DNA of 42,587 nt from an uncultured Alphaproteobacteria bacterium (GTDB taxonomy: Bacteria > Pseudomonadota > Alphaproteobacteria > HIMB59 > GCA-002718135): NCBI GenBank assembly GCA_902615625.1, contig CACMPM010000012.1:1-42587 (forward strand). Reading direction: 5' to 3'. Both the position numbers and the translations under genes were made by a program. Shown here in pieces: positions 33,933-42,587 of the stretch (position 1 is its first letter; each line of letters starts with the position of its first letter). The notes under the pieces were generated by a model. That model did not search any database. It was not told the origin of the DNA and was given only the letters and a program-made list of their open reading frames with translations.

Positions 33933-34388
33933 ATGAACGTTGATTTTTTTATGAAAGAAGCAATTATCGAGGCAGACAAAGCTTATAATTTAAATGAGGT
34001 TCCAGTTGGAGGAATACTTGTCGATAACACAACGAACAAGATTGTAGCCAGAAGTTACAATACAGTAAATAAAGATAAAAATGCTATTAAACATTGTGAA
34101 TTAAATCTAATTCAAGAAACTTGCGAAAGACTAAAGCTAAAATATTTAGAGAATATGACATTATTTGTTACCTTGGAACCATGCACTATGTGTGCTAGTG
34201 CAATAAGTGAGGTACATATTAAAGATGTATATTTTGGTGCATATGATGATAAAAATGGAGGAATTGAAAAACTCCGAGTTGCTTTTCAAAGACAAAATAT
34301 ATTTATGCCAACTATTTATGGTGGCATTATGGAAAAAGAATGTAGTAGTTTACTAAAAAAATTTTTTAAAAATAAAAGTGATAGATAA
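33933..34388 (+). CDS. tadA: tRNA(adenine34) deaminase
   Basis: A 151-residue deaminase that converts A34 of tRNA-Arg(ACG) to inosine. The zinc ligands are H54 in HCE (the usual motif is HAE, with E56 as proton shuttle) and C84/C87 in PCTMC. NEVPVGGILV near 21-30 is the family N-terminal segment. I choose the ATG at 33933; an upstream GTG at 33921 would add four residues without family support. The end overlaps the xseA GTG start by 11 bases. Confidence 0.92.
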   Translation: MNVDFFMKEAIIEADKAYNLNEVPVGGILVDNTTNKIVARSYNTVNKDKNAIKHCELNLIQETCERLKLKYLENMTLFVTLEPCTMCASAISEVHIKDVYFGAYDDKNGGIEKLRVAFQRQNIFMPTIYGGIMEKECSSLLKKFFKNKSDR

Positions 34389-35709
34389 AATTAATATACC
34401 AGAATTTGAGGTTTCAGAATTTAATCAAGCGTTTAAAGAAATAATTGAGTCCAATTTTAATTATGTAAGAATTAAAGGAGAAATTTCTGAAGTTAAAACT
34501 GCAACAAGAGGTCAAATATATTTAACACTTAAAGACGAGGATTCTATTTTAAGTGGGGTTATCTGGGATCAGAAAAAAAAATATTTAGATATAAATCCAG
34601 AAATAGGACTAGAAATAATAGCAACTGGCAGAATCACCACTTGGTCTCGCTATAAAACTACTTACCAAATAGATATTGATAAAATTGAAATTGCAGGAGA
34701 GGGAGCACTTTTAAAACTTATTGAAGAAAGGAAAAAAAGACTTCAAAAAAAAGGCTATTTTGATGTAGATAAAAAAATCTCATTACCTTTTTTACCTGAG
34801 AGATTAGGTATCATTACCTCTCCAACTGGCTCTGTAGTACATGACATAATTAATAGGGTGAATGATCGTTTTCCAATGCCATTAGATATATGGCCTGTTT
34901 CTGTTCAAGGTGTTGACGCAGCAGATAGCATTATAAATGCTATCGAAGGTTTCAATAAACTTAAATCTAGTAAACCAGATATTCTTATTGTTGCTAGAGG
35001 TGGAGGTAGTACTGAAGACTTAATGGCATTTAATGATGAAAATCTTGCAACAAGTGTTTTTGAATCAAAGATACCAATTATTTCAGCAATAGGTCATGAA
35101 ACAGATACAACAATTATTGATTTAGTATCAGATTTAAGAGCGTCTACACCAACTGCGGCAGCAGAAAAAGCTACCCCAGTTAGATTTGAATTATTAGAAA
35201 AAATTAAAAATTTACAACTTAGATTAAATACAAAAGTAAATTCACAAATTCAATCCAAAAAAGAAAATTATGAATATTTAAATAAATTTCTCAAATCTCC
35301 AAGCTTGATAGTTAATAATTATAAGGAGAAGCTTTTAGATGATTTTAAAAATTTAACATTATCAATTGAAAATAAATTTAGTATAAAAAAATTAAATCTT
35401 CTTAACCTGGGAAAATCTATTGTTTCACCAGATTCATCAATACACTTAAAACAAACAAAGATTAACAATCTTTCAAAAAATCTTAATTTGAATATAGCCA
35501 ATAATTACAAAGATAAGCTTGAAAAATATAAGTCTAATATAAGATTGCTCAATTCCAATTCTATTTCTTCAAATCTTAAAAAAGGCTACTCAATCTTAAT
35601 GGATAAAAAGAAAATTGTTAAGACAAGTAAAAAAATTACTACTGACGATCAATTTTCAGTGAAACTTATTGATGGTACAATTGATATAAAAGTAACAAAA
35701 ATTAACTAA
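34378..35709 (+). CDS. xseA: Exodeoxyribonuclease VII large subunit
   Basis: A 443-residue XseA, about the usual length. The N-terminal OB-fold (about 1-105; FNYVRIKGEISEVK, GQIYLTLKDEDS) binds single-stranded DNA. The catalytic core includes GIITSPTGSVVHDI (about 144-157), the ARGGGSTEDLMAFNDE stretch and IGHETDTTIID. The rest is a Lys/Asn-rich coiled-coil region ending with KKGYSILMDKK. It forms the nuclease with XseB, which is not in the window. It starts with GTG inside tadA and overlaps lpxL tail to tail by 8 bases. Confidence 0.95.
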   Translation: MIDKINIPEFEVSEFNQAFKEIIESNFNYVRIKGEISEVKTATRGQIYLTLKDEDSILSGVIWDQKKKYLDINPEIGLEIIATGRITTWSRYKTTYQIDIDKIEIAGEGALLKLIEERKKRLQKKGYFDVDKKISLPFLPERLGIITSPTGSVVHDIINRVNDRFPMPLDIWPVSVQGVDAADSIINAIEGFNKLKSSKPDILIVARGGGSTEDLMAFNDENLATSVFESKIPIISAIGHETDTTIIDLVSDLRASTPTAAAEKATPVRFELLEKIKNLQLRLNTKVNSQIQSKKENYEYLNKFLKSPSLIVNNYKEKLLDDFKNLTLSIENKFSIKKLNLLNLGKSIVSPDSSIHLKQTKINNLSKNLNLNIANNYKDKLEKYKSNIRLLNSNSISSNLKKGYSILMDKKKIVKTSKKITTDDQFSVKLIDGTIDIKVTKIN

Positions 35710-36565
35710 ATCTTTTATGCTGCCAGAACCATTGACTGGGTTCTGCTTTAATCCACTGTTCAATCTTATTATGAATTTCTTCCATCATCTGAGTATCATT
35801 AATTTGTAAATTATTATGATAAAGTGGCTCTAAAAATGTTAACTCAATATTTCCATTATCAATTCTTTTATTTTGTATTGGAATTATTGGTAAGTTATAT
35901 TTTCTTGCTATTTTTAAAAAACCTATTTGTGTTTTAACTTTTTTATTAAAAAACATTACTTCTTCCCCTGAGGAGTCTTTTTGATCTATTAATAATACAA
36001 TTGATAAAGAATTATTTATTGCATCAACAACATCTTTAGCACTTTTCTTGCCTTTGGGAGTGTAAAAGCTATTTCTAGAAACAAGAGAATTTTGTCTGAT
36101 ATTGAGGATTAATTTATCAATAAAATTATTGTTTATATGTCTATAAATACCACCAATATTAATTCCAATTCTATCCAAACCTGGAACTAATACTTCCCAA
36201 TTAGATTGATGAATACTAATAAAAATTGCTTGTTTTTTATTTTTGATAAAATCTTCTATTTTTTCAAGATTGATATATTTTATTTTATTTTTAATAAAAA
36301 TATCATTTATTCTTAGAAGTTCACAAATTGTAATTCCAAGATTATTCCAACTTTTTTTAATAATATTTTGTATTTCTTCATCTTTAAGATTTGGGAAAAC
36401 ATATTTACAATTATTTATAGCTGTTTTATTGGCTTGTGAAAATTTACCAAAAGTTCTAAATAAAAATGATGAAACTTTTAAAGATAGATTGAGTGGTAAA
36501 ATTTTATATAAAAAATAAATAAAAATAAATCCAATATACTGTATAAAATAAATTACCTGTTTCAT
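35702..36565 (-). CDS. lpxL: Lipid A late acyltransferase (LpxL/HtrB family)
   Basis: A 287-residue inner-membrane acyltransferase with one N-terminal hydrophobic segment (about 7-35). The catalytic H-x4-E motif is H119-QSNW-E124. KGKKSAKDVVDAI and LLIDQKDSSGEEVMFFNKK are further family blocks. It adds a secondary acyl chain to Kdo2-lipid IV-type precursors. The ATG overlaps the lpxK stop by four bases, and the gene ends the LPS operon. Which acyl chain it transfers (LpxL or LpxM-like) cannot be told. Confidence 0.9.
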   Translation of the reverse strand: MKQVIYFIQYIGFIFIYFLYKILPLNLSLKVSSFLFRTFGKFSQANKTAINNCKYVFPNLKDEEIQNIIKKSWNNLGITICELLRINDIFIKNKIKYINLEKIEDFIKNKKQAIFISIHQSNWEVLVPGLDRIGINIGGIYRHINNNFIDKLILNIRQNSLVSRNSFYTPKGKKSAKDVVDAINNSLSIVLLIDQKDSSGEEVMFFNKKVKTQIGFLKIARKYNLPIIPIQNKRIDNGNIELTFLEPLYHNNLQINDTQMMEEIHNKIEQWIKAEPSQWFWQHKRFS

Positions 36566-37560
36566 ATTCCTAAATCATTAATTTTATTTTCAAGTATATT
36601 GCTTAAAATTTCTTTGAGTAGATTTTCATCTTCAAAGTTAATTTCACCATTAAGTGTACTTACTAAAGAACGATATGATTTTGGTATTCTTACAAAATCT
36701 TTTTTTGTAGTAACCAATACAGATTTAGTAAGATTAGCATTCTCTGCAAGATTTAACATATCATTTTCATCAAATATATGATGATCTGGGTAGCTAATTT
36801 TTTTTTCTAAAATAGCACCCTGTTTAGCTAGTGAATTATAAAATTTTTCAGGATAAGCAATACCAGCAAAAGCTGTCACTTTTTGATTTTTATAAATTCT
36901 ATTATCTGTACTAATTTGGAACTTAGCATGAATAATTGGAACAGTACTCGGAATTTTATCTTTAACATCTTGAGTAATTTCACCAATTACAATTACTAGA
37001 TTTGCTCTAGAAATACCTCTTGATATACTCTCTCTAAGTGGCCCAGATGGGATTACACGTTTATTTCCAAATCCTTGTTCACCATTAATTACTATAATTG
37101 AAAAATCTTTCTGAAGAGTTGGATTTTGAAAGCCGTCATCCATAATTATGCAGTCAGCACCTTTTTCCTTAGCTAAGAAAAAGGATCTATTTCTATCTTG
37201 TCCAATCCATGTTGGTGCAACTTCAGCCAATAATAAAGATTCATCCCCAACACTTTTTGCCGAGTGCCACTCTTTAACGAGTACATTAGATGTTTCAACT
37301 CCACCATAGCCCCTTGAAACAAAGTGAGGATTATATCCATTAAGTTTTAATAAATTTCCAATCTTTAAAGCCACAGGTGTTTTACCAGCGCCTCCCACCA
37401 CTATATTCCCAATGCAAATTACAGGAATACCAGAAGATGTTTTTTTGCTTACAAAATTTCTTATTTTTGTTCCAAATCTAAATAATAATGAAAGTGGATA
37501 TAAAGAATTAGATAAATAGGTATCGTTTTTTTTATACCAAAATTTAGGAGCTTTGAGCAT
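36562..37560 (-). CDS. lpxK: Tetraacyldisaccharide 4'-kinase
   Basis: A 332-residue LpxK that phosphorylates the 4' position of the lipid A disaccharide at the inner membrane. GNIVVGGAGKTPVALKI (about 51-67) contains the P-loop. The DDGFQNP block (about 141-147) holds the catalytic Asp pair, and PSGPLRES follows. The N-terminal FWYKKNDTYLSNSLYPLS segment is the membrane-contacting helix of the family. It abuts the waaA stop directly. Confidence 0.95.
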   Translation of the reverse strand: MLKAPKFWYKKNDTYLSNSLYPLSLLFRFGTKIRNFVSKKTSSGIPVICIGNIVVGGAGKTPVALKIGNLLKLNGYNPHFVSRGYGGVETSNVLVKEWHSAKSVGDESLLLAEVAPTWIGQDRNRSFFLAKEKGADCIIMDDGFQNPTLQKDFSIIVINGEQGFGNKRVIPSGPLRESISRGISRANLVIVIGEITQDVKDKIPSTVPIIHAKFQISTDNRIYKNQKVTAFAGIAYPEKFYNSLAKQGAILEKKISYPDHHIFDENDMLNLAENANLTKSVLVTTKKDFVRIPKSYRSLVSTLNGEINFEDENLLKEILSNILENKINDLGI

Positions 37561-38781
37561 TTAATTTATATACACTTCAATGTCATGGAAAAGTTGTTCT
37601 TTTTCAAAAAAAGGACCATTAGAAAAATCCAAAGCATTTTTTTGGATTTTTTTAATTTCAAAATTATTATTTAGCAATTCTTTCATCTTTATATCAATTT
37701 CTTTAAAAGTATTTACAATTATACATGAATTTGCTTTTACCATATCTTCATAAATATTAGTCCAATTATCAACATATTTTCCGCTAATAACAACACATCC
37801 ATAACACGCAGGTTCTATTGGGTTATGTCCGCCTATATTTTCTAAAAAAGAACCACCTAAAATAACTAAATCACTAATTTTAAAAAACTGGTCTAATTTT
37901 CCAAAACTATCAATTATTACAATGTTATTTTCTTCAACAGCTTTTTTAGATTCTAATGAAATACTAAATCCTTCTTTATCCAATTCTTGCGTAATTGTAT
38001 AAATCCTTTCTGGATGTCTTGGTGCAAGATAAATTTTTAAATTAAATTCTAGAATTGTTTTTTTAATACTTTTAATTATTTCTATTTCCTCATTTGAATG
38101 AGTACTTGCGATCATGATTATATTTGATTGTTCTCTATTTGTAACTGAATTAAGTTTAGTCTTAGCTAATTTTAAATTTCCAATATAGTCTATCTTTAAA
38201 TTTGTTAATTCGTGTATTCTTTTTTTATCATCAGTACTTTGTGCAAAAATTTTATTAAAATTCTTTAATGAATTTTTATAAAATTTCTTTGCATTTTTCC
38301 ATTTTTTAAAAGAGTTTGGAGAAATTCTTGCATTTAAATATAAACAATTGATATCTTTCTCTCTGATCTTATTAAGCATATTTGGCCAAATATCAGATTC
38401 TATCCATAGGATTAAATTTGGCTTCCAAAAATTTAAAAATCTTGAACACCATATTGATACATCAAATGGAATATATTGATGGACAACTTTATTTTTATAA
38501 AACTCCTTAATATAATCCGCTGAAGATTTTGTTGTTGTTGTTACTAAAATATTAAATACTTTATGATATTTGTCTATGATTAAATCTGACGACTTAAATT
38601 CCCCAATACTTGCTGCGTGTATCCATAAAATCTTTTTCTCAGTATTTTTTTTTACCGTAGGTTTTCCAAACCTTTCAATAAATCTTACTCTATCCTCTTT
38701 TTTTCTATAGATGCGAATAAATATATTTAAAATAATTACTGGTATGAGAAGTGTACTGAGTATTTGATATATTCTAAGCAT
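37561..38781 (-). CDS. waaA: 3-deoxy-D-manno-octulosonic acid transferase
   Basis: A 406-residue GT30 glycosyltransferase that adds Kdo to lipid IVA. An N-terminal membrane anchor (about 5-24) is followed by WIHAASIGEF (about 53-62) with the catalytic Glu at 61. LGGSFLENIGGHNPIEPACYG is the nucleotide-sugar-binding block of the second domain. The start overlaps the DUF374 stop by 8 bases. Whether it adds one or two Kdo residues cannot be read from sequence. Confidence 0.95.
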   Translation of the reverse strand: MLRIYQILSTLLIPVIILNIFIRIYRKKEDRVRFIERFGKPTVKKNTEKKILWIHAASIGEFKSSDLIIDKYHKVFNILVTTTTKSSADYIKEFYKNKVVHQYIPFDVSIWCSRFLNFWKPNLILWIESDIWPNMLNKIREKDINCLYLNARISPNSFKKWKNAKKFYKNSLKNFNKIFAQSTDDKKRIHELTNLKIDYIGNLKLAKTKLNSVTNREQSNIIMIASTHSNEEIEIIKSIKKTILEFNLKIYLAPRHPERIYTITQELDKEGFSISLESKKAVEENNIVIIDSFGKLDQFFKISDLVILGGSFLENIGGHNPIEPACYGCVVISGKYVDNWTNIYEDMVKANSCIIVNTFKEIDIKMKELLNNNFEIKKIQKNALDFSNGPFFEKEQLFHDIEVYIN

Positions 38782-39445
38782 TTAGATTTTTTTCTGCTGA
38801 TTCCATGCAATCATTAATTTTTTCTTCCAAGAAATTCTTATATTTGTCTAAATCATCATCTTTAGTAGAAGAAGGAATAGTAATTGGTTCACCCCAGACA
38901 AATCTACATCTTGAAAATGGATATGTAATTAAAAATGAGTCCCAAGATTTAAGTTTAAGGTTTTTATTTGAAGCAAAACCAAGTGGTATAATAGGTACTT
39001 GAGAATGAATTGCAATTTTTATAATTCCTTCTGAAACTTTCTTATTTGGTCCCCTTGGTCCATCAGGAGTAATTCCAATATAATTTCTATCTTTTAAAAT
39101 TTTAAATACTTTTCTTAATGATGGTGATTTATTTTTTGACATTATAGAAACATTTTTTAAATTAAAATGACCTGCAATATACGCACCAAATCGACCATCA
39201 CTATGGCTAGATGCTAACATATTTAACACAGCTTTACTTTTCCATACATATCCTATCATCATCAATTGACCATGCCAAAATGCTAAAATAAAAGGTTTAT
39301 TCTCTCTCCATAATTTTTCTGGTAACTCAGAGTTTATAATCTGTATTTTAGAAGTGTAACATACGAATAAGATATATAGGTAACCTATAAATGCCAAAAT
39401 TTTTTGAGATATAGAAAATTTAAAAATTTTTTTTTTAAAACTCAT
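38774..39445 (-). CDS. DUF374 lysophospholipid acyltransferase-family protein
   Basis: A 223-residue acyltransferase-like membrane protein of the DUF374 family. A hydrophobic N-terminus (about 15-32) is followed by FWHGQLMM with H58, MLASSHSDGRFGA, and GITPDGPRGPNKKVSEG (about 125-141), the phosphate-binding region of LPLAT enzymes. It usually lies between msbA and waaA in alphaproteobacteria, as here, so a role in lipid A or LPS-core acylation is likely but not established. It overlaps msbA by 11 bases. Confidence 0.88.
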   Translation of the reverse strand: MSFKKKIFKFSISQKILAFIGYLYILFVCYTSKIQIINSELPEKLWRENKPFILAFWHGQLMMIGYVWKSKAVLNMLASSHSDGRFGAYIAGHFNLKNVSIMSKNKSPSLRKVFKILKDRNYIGITPDGPRGPNKKVSEGIIKIAIHSQVPIIPLGFASNKNLKLKSWDSFLITYPFSRCRFVWGEPITIPSSTKDDDLDKYKNFLEEKINDCMESAEKNLNA

Positions 39446-41183
39446 TTTCCAACTGTTCTTTTAGTTGTAATTTTTTATAAATTGTTGATTTTGAAATTAA
39501 CTCTTCATGTTTTCCCTGACTTTCAATTTTGCCTTTATCTAAAACATAGATAATGTCTGCGTCTTCTATTGTACTTAATCTATGTGCAATAATTAATTTG
39601 GTTTTATTATTCATCAGAGTATTTATTGTTTCATGAATTTTATTTTCAGTTATGTTATCTAAAGAAGATGTAGCTTCATCCATAATTAAAAGTGGCGCAT
39701 CTTTTATTAGAGCTCGGGCAATAGCAATTCTTTGTCGTTGTCCACCTGATAATTTTATGCCGTTTTCTCCAATAACAGTATCTAGTTTTTGATCCAATTC
39801 TTCTGAAAAACTACTCACCCCAGCATTTTTAGCGACTAAACTAATCTCTTCATCAGTTGCTTTAAGGTTTCCATATTTAATATTGTTAAAAATACTTTCA
39901 TTAAATAAAATTGTTTCTTGAGTTACTATTGAAACACTATTTCTTACATCTGTCAGATCTAATTCTTTTATATCTTTAGAATTAATTAATATAGAACCTG
40001 AATAATTATCATATAATCGCAAAATTATATTTGCTATCGTTGATTTACCAGATCCAGATAAGCCAACTAACGCAACTTTTTTTCCTTTTGGTATTCTTAA
40101 ACTTATTTGATCAAGTACTTTATTATCGTTATATGCAAATGAAACATCTTTAAAAACAATGTCTCCATCTAGATCTATAGTTTTTTTTGGAGAAATATTT
40201 TCCATATTTTTTTCGCTTGTATCTAAAAGTTTAAATATTCTCTCAGCTCCAGCTAAGCCTTCCTGGACGCTAATATTTAGATTTCCAAGTGCTTTTACTG
40301 GTTGATAAGCCAGAAGAAGACTTACTAAAAAACTCATAAATTGGCCTGTTGTCATATTTTCGTTTAAGACAAAAACACCTCCAGCATAAATTGAGAGTGC
40401 TACAGCTAAACTTCCAATAAATTCCATTAAAGGACTTAAGCGATTGCTAATAAAAGCAGATTTTGTAAAATATTTTTCAATAAAACTAATTGTTTCAAAA
40501 GCTCTTTGTTTTTCATAGTTTTCTCTTGAGTATGCTTTTACTTGTCTAATACCTTTAATGCTCTCAGCTAATACATTAGAAAAAACTGCAATTTCGTTTT
40601 GTATAGTGTAAGTAATTTTTCTTATACTCTTACCAATTTTTCTAATGGGCCAGATCGCTAAAGGGAATGCAAAAAAAGCAAAAATAGTTAGGGTCCAACT
40701 TTGGTAAAACATATTACCTAGTAAAAAAATAATAACTAAAACATCTTTTATAATTCCTGTTACAGATTTAACTATTGCAAGTCTTAAGTAGTAAGTATCA
40801 TTGATGAGTCTTGAAATTAAATTACCTGACTTAGAATCATTATAAAATTTCATATTCATATACATGAGTTTTTCAAACATCTGAGTTTGAAGTTTTGCAA
40901 TAATAGAATGTGCAACTTTACTCATTTGATAGGAGTGAGTATATGTTGCCAATCCTTTACAGAGGGTCACTGTAATTATTGCAATAGGAATTAAAAACAA
41001 CATTTCTTTATTCCCTTTGATTAAGACTTCATCAAGTGCAGGTCTTACTAACCAAGCATGTAAACCTGTTGCTGCTGCTGAGATAACCATCATCAATAAA
41101 GCTAATATTATTTTGAGTTTATGACTCATTAAATAATGAAAAACTATTCTTGAAGTAACTGACTGTTTTTTATCTGAAGACAT
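39435..41183 (-). CDS. msbA: Lipid A/LPS flippase ABC exporter (MsbA family)
   Basis: A 582-residue ABC half-transporter exporter, dimeric when active. Six membrane helices fill about 20-310. The ATPase domain has Walker A GLSGSGKST (about 374-382), signature LSGGQRQ (about 478-484), Walker B LLIMDE (about 498-503) and the His switch in IIAHRLS. Position next to DUF374-waaA-lpxK supports flipping of the lipid A core across the inner membrane. Generic multidrug exporters share the motifs; context decides. Its ATG shares one base with the ubiA stop. Confidence 0.92.
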   Translation of the reverse strand: MSSDKKQSVTSRIVFHYLMSHKLKIILALLMMVISAAATGLHAWLVRPALDEVLIKGNKEMLFLIPIAIITVTLCKGLATYTHSYQMSKVAHSIIAKLQTQMFEKLMYMNMKFYNDSKSGNLISRLINDTYYLRLAIVKSVTGIIKDVLVIIFLLGNMFYQSWTLTIFAFFAFPLAIWPIRKIGKSIRKITYTIQNEIAVFSNVLAESIKGIRQVKAYSRENYEKQRAFETISFIEKYFTKSAFISNRLSPLMEFIGSLAVALSIYAGGVFVLNENMTTGQFMSFLVSLLLAYQPVKALGNLNISVQEGLAGAERIFKLLDTSEKNMENISPKKTIDLDGDIVFKDVSFAYNDNKVLDQISLRIPKGKKVALVGLSGSGKSTIANIILRLYDNYSGSILINSKDIKELDLTDVRNSVSIVTQETILFNESIFNNIKYGNLKATDEEISLVAKNAGVSSFSEELDQKLDTVIGENGIKLSGGQRQRIAIARALIKDAPLLIMDEATSSLDNITENKIHETINTLMNNKTKLIIAHRLSTIEDADIIYVLDKGKIESQGKHEELISKSTIYKKLQLKEQLENEF

Positions 41184-42046
41184 TAAAAAGTATGTAAAAG
41201 TAAAAATAACATAATTGCAAAAATATTATTTTGCCTGAAATAATAATTTGAACTTAACGGTGATGTTATATCCCATTTATGAACTGCTATATACGTACAA
41301 ATTGCAATAGTGGCTATAATAATTGAACTAAGTAAAAAATTTGAGGAATTCCATACGAAATAAGACAATATAATTAAGATAATAAGATAGCATGTTTGAA
41401 CAAATCTTTTACCATTTTTATCAAAATAAACTGCAGTAGATTTGATTTTATTTAAAACATCATCTGACCTATCTTGGTAGGCATAAATCGTATCATATGC
41501 TAACGTCCAAAAAATGCATACAATATATAATAAAAGAAAATCAAATGTAACTCTTGCATTAAATTGCATTGAAACTATTAGCACACCCCAACTAAAAATA
41601 ATTCCAAGGAATAATTGTGGGAAGAAAGTTATTCTTTTCATAAAAGGATATAAAATAACAAATGGCACACTTAACAAACCTAATACAATTGATTTAAAAT
41701 TAAACTCGAGAAGAATGAAAAAACTAATTACCAATAATATTGTTAATAATAATATCGCTTCAGTAATAGAAATCTTTTTTGATGCTAAAGGTCTAAATTT
41801 AGTACGTGTAACTTTTTGATCAAAATCAATATCAATAATGTCATTAATTATACAGCCTGCACTTCTCATTAAAAAAGAACCAATTAAAAAAAGTATATAC
41901 CAAAATAATAGTTTAGAAGTTTCAGTTTTTAGTAACGCTAAACCAAACCAGCAAGGCCACATTAATAGAAGGAAGCCAATAGGTTTGTTAAGTCTGATTA
42001 ACTCGCAGTAATCAAATATTTTTTTTACAACTAAGTTATCCCACAT
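41183..42046 (-). CDS. ubiA: 4-hydroxybenzoate polyprenyltransferase
   Basis: A 287-residue polytopic membrane prenyltransferase with about eight hydrophobic segments. The two Asp-rich magnesium-diphosphate sites are NDIIDIDFD (about 68-76) and DTIYAYQDRSDD (about 185-196). It attaches the polyprenyl chain to 4-hydroxybenzoate in ubiquinone synthesis. LNKPIGFLLLMWPCWFGL near 19-36 is the UbiA N-terminal hallmark. It heads the minus-strand LPS block and diverges from rsmE across 35 bases, which must hold both promoters. Confidence 0.94.
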   Translation of the reverse strand: MWDNLVVKKIFDYCELIRLNKPIGFLLLMWPCWFGLALLKTETSKLLFWYILFLIGSFLMRSAGCIINDIIDIDFDQKVTRTKFRPLASKKISITEAILLLTILLVISFFILLEFNFKSIVLGLLSVPFVILYPFMKRITFFPQLFLGIIFSWGVLIVSMQFNARVTFDFLLLYIVCIFWTLAYDTIYAYQDRSDDVLNKIKSTAVYFDKNGKRFVQTCYLIILIILSYFVWNSSNFLLSSIIIATIAICTYIAVHKWDITSPLSSNYYFRQNNIFAIMLFLLLHTF

Positions 42047-42081
42047 ATTTGAATATAATGTTATAATTCTAAACTATTGTA

Positions 42082-42587
42082 ATGAAAATGTCTAAAACAC
42101 GATTATTTGTATCAAAAAAATTATCAGCCAATATTTTAATTTATATAAAAAATAAGCAGCACCACTTTCTGAAAAATGTTCTTAGAATCAAAAAAGAAGA
42201 TAACATAAATTTATTCGATGGTTTGACAGGTGAATGGCTATCTAAAGTAATTTCTATCAATAGAGATAACATTGTTTTACAAATACAAAACAAATTGAGA
42301 GATATTCCTCAAGAAACTGATTTATGGCTTATATTTGCTCCAATCAAATCTTATAGAATGAATATCACCATTCAAAAAGCTACCGAGCTTGGCATTTCTA
42401 GATTTATTCCAATTTTGACCGAATATACAAATCAATCAAAAATAAATTTTAAAAATTTTGAATTAAATATCATTGAAGCATCAGAACAATCTGAGAGATT
42501 GTCGATTCCGACCTTAGAAAAAATAATTAAACTAGATGACTTAGTTGACAATTTTCCGTCTGATAGAGGGTTAGTATTTTGTAATGA
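42082..42587 (+). CDS. rsmE: 16S rRNA (uracil1498-N3)-methyltransferase, 5' part
   Basis: An open frame from ATG 42082 (a second in-frame ATG is at 42088) runs to the right edge, giving 168 codons of an enzyme usually about 240 residues long. The N-terminal PUA-like part has HHFLKNVLRIKKEDNINLFDG (in two blocks, HHFLKNVLRI and KKEDNINLFDG), and the SPOUT domain begins with PIKSYRMNITIQKATELGI, where the RsmE Lys/Glu signature is visible, then EASEQSERLSIPTL. It methylates U1498 of 16S rRNA. ubiA-rsmE divergence is common in alphaproteobacteria. The C-terminal SAM-binding knot is beyond the window. Confidence 0.9.
   Translation, partial: MKMSKTRLFVSKKLSANILIYIKNKQHHFLKNVLRIKKEDNINLFDGLTGEWLSKVISINRDNIVLQIQNKLRDIPQETDLWLIFAPIKSYRMNITIQKATELGISRFIPILTEYTNQSKINFKNFELNIIEASEQSERLSIPTLEKIIKLDDLVDNFPSDRGLVFCN

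Noticed and set aside
41514-41819. 101-codon plus-strand open frame inside ubiA
   Set aside because: Antisense to UbiA membrane segments; no recognisable protein.
1-42587. CRISPR arrays, transposases, integrases, tRNA or rRNA genes
   Set aside because: No regularly spaced repeats, transposase-like proteins, or cloverleaf/rRNA core sequences were seen while reading both strands. The many A/T runs are base-composition effects.

Overview
The window is AT-rich (about one third G+C by eye) and very compact. Most neighbouring genes overlap by a few bases or are separated by tens of bases, and no gene-free stretch reaches 300 bases. Gene content (rsmD/rluB, msbA-DUF374-waaA-lpxK-lpxL, a BamF-like lipoprotein after lspA, FrcA-type half-size sugar ATPases, a FucD-type non-phosphorylated sugar acid route) fits a streamlined marine alphaproteobacterium. 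A SAR11-like or AEGEAN-169/HIMB59-like planktonic lineage is my inference; no rRNA or other decisive phylogenetic marker is present.

Left part (1-26 kb) is a block of sugar, sugar-acid and cyclitol catabolism. After the 3' part of an RraA/HMG-aldolase-like gene and a MaoC hydratase on the minus strand, a long plus-strand operon (1106-9099, with a ferredoxin gene 60 bp further on) carries: a second MaoC protein lacking the usual catalytic His; a solute-binding-protein homologue with no signal peptide; a CaiB/BaiF CoA-transferase; an enolase-superfamily dehydratase with a KxH motif; and then the lower L-fucose pathway, namely L-fuconate dehydratase (FucD), 2-keto-3-deoxy-L-fuconate dehydrogenase, a diketo-deoxyfuconate hydrolase of the FAH family, and an FMN L-lactate dehydrogenase that would burn the lactate released. 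The ferredoxin at 9160-9480 is MocE/Rieske-like, but both cluster-ligating histidines are cysteines.

From 9.5 to 16.3 kb there is a D-2-hydroxyacid dehydrogenase (minus strand), then iolD, another D-2-hydroxyacid dehydrogenase and a complete sugar/cyclitol ABC importer (ATPase, permease, binding protein) closed by a clear terminator. From 16.3 to 22.3 kb there is a Gfo/Idh/MocA oxidoreductase, a second importer in the opposite order (binding protein, hairpin, permease, ATPase), a phytanoyl-CoA-dioxygenase-family protein and a membrane fatty-acid-desaturase-family protein resembling the rhizopine O-demethylase component MocD. From 22.3 to 26.05 kb come gloA (minus), a paralogue of the Gfo/Idh protein, a ThuA-like protein and xylA. 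MocD-like, MocE-like and MocA-like proteins beside sugar importers suggest, as a hypothesis, oxidative demethylation or hydroxylation of methylated sugars or cyclitols, for example from algal polysaccharides.

Right part (26.1-42.6 kb) is core: ribF-ileS-lspA-bamF-like-pgi (plus); rsmD, rluB and a class I glutamine-amidotransferase-like hydrolase (minus); tadA-xseA (plus); a lipid A/LPS and quinone block lpxL-lpxK-waaA-DUF374-msbA-ubiA (minus); and the 5' part of rsmE (plus), cut by the window edge. No tRNA, rRNA, CRISPR array, transposase or transcriptional regulator was recognised anywhere in the window.
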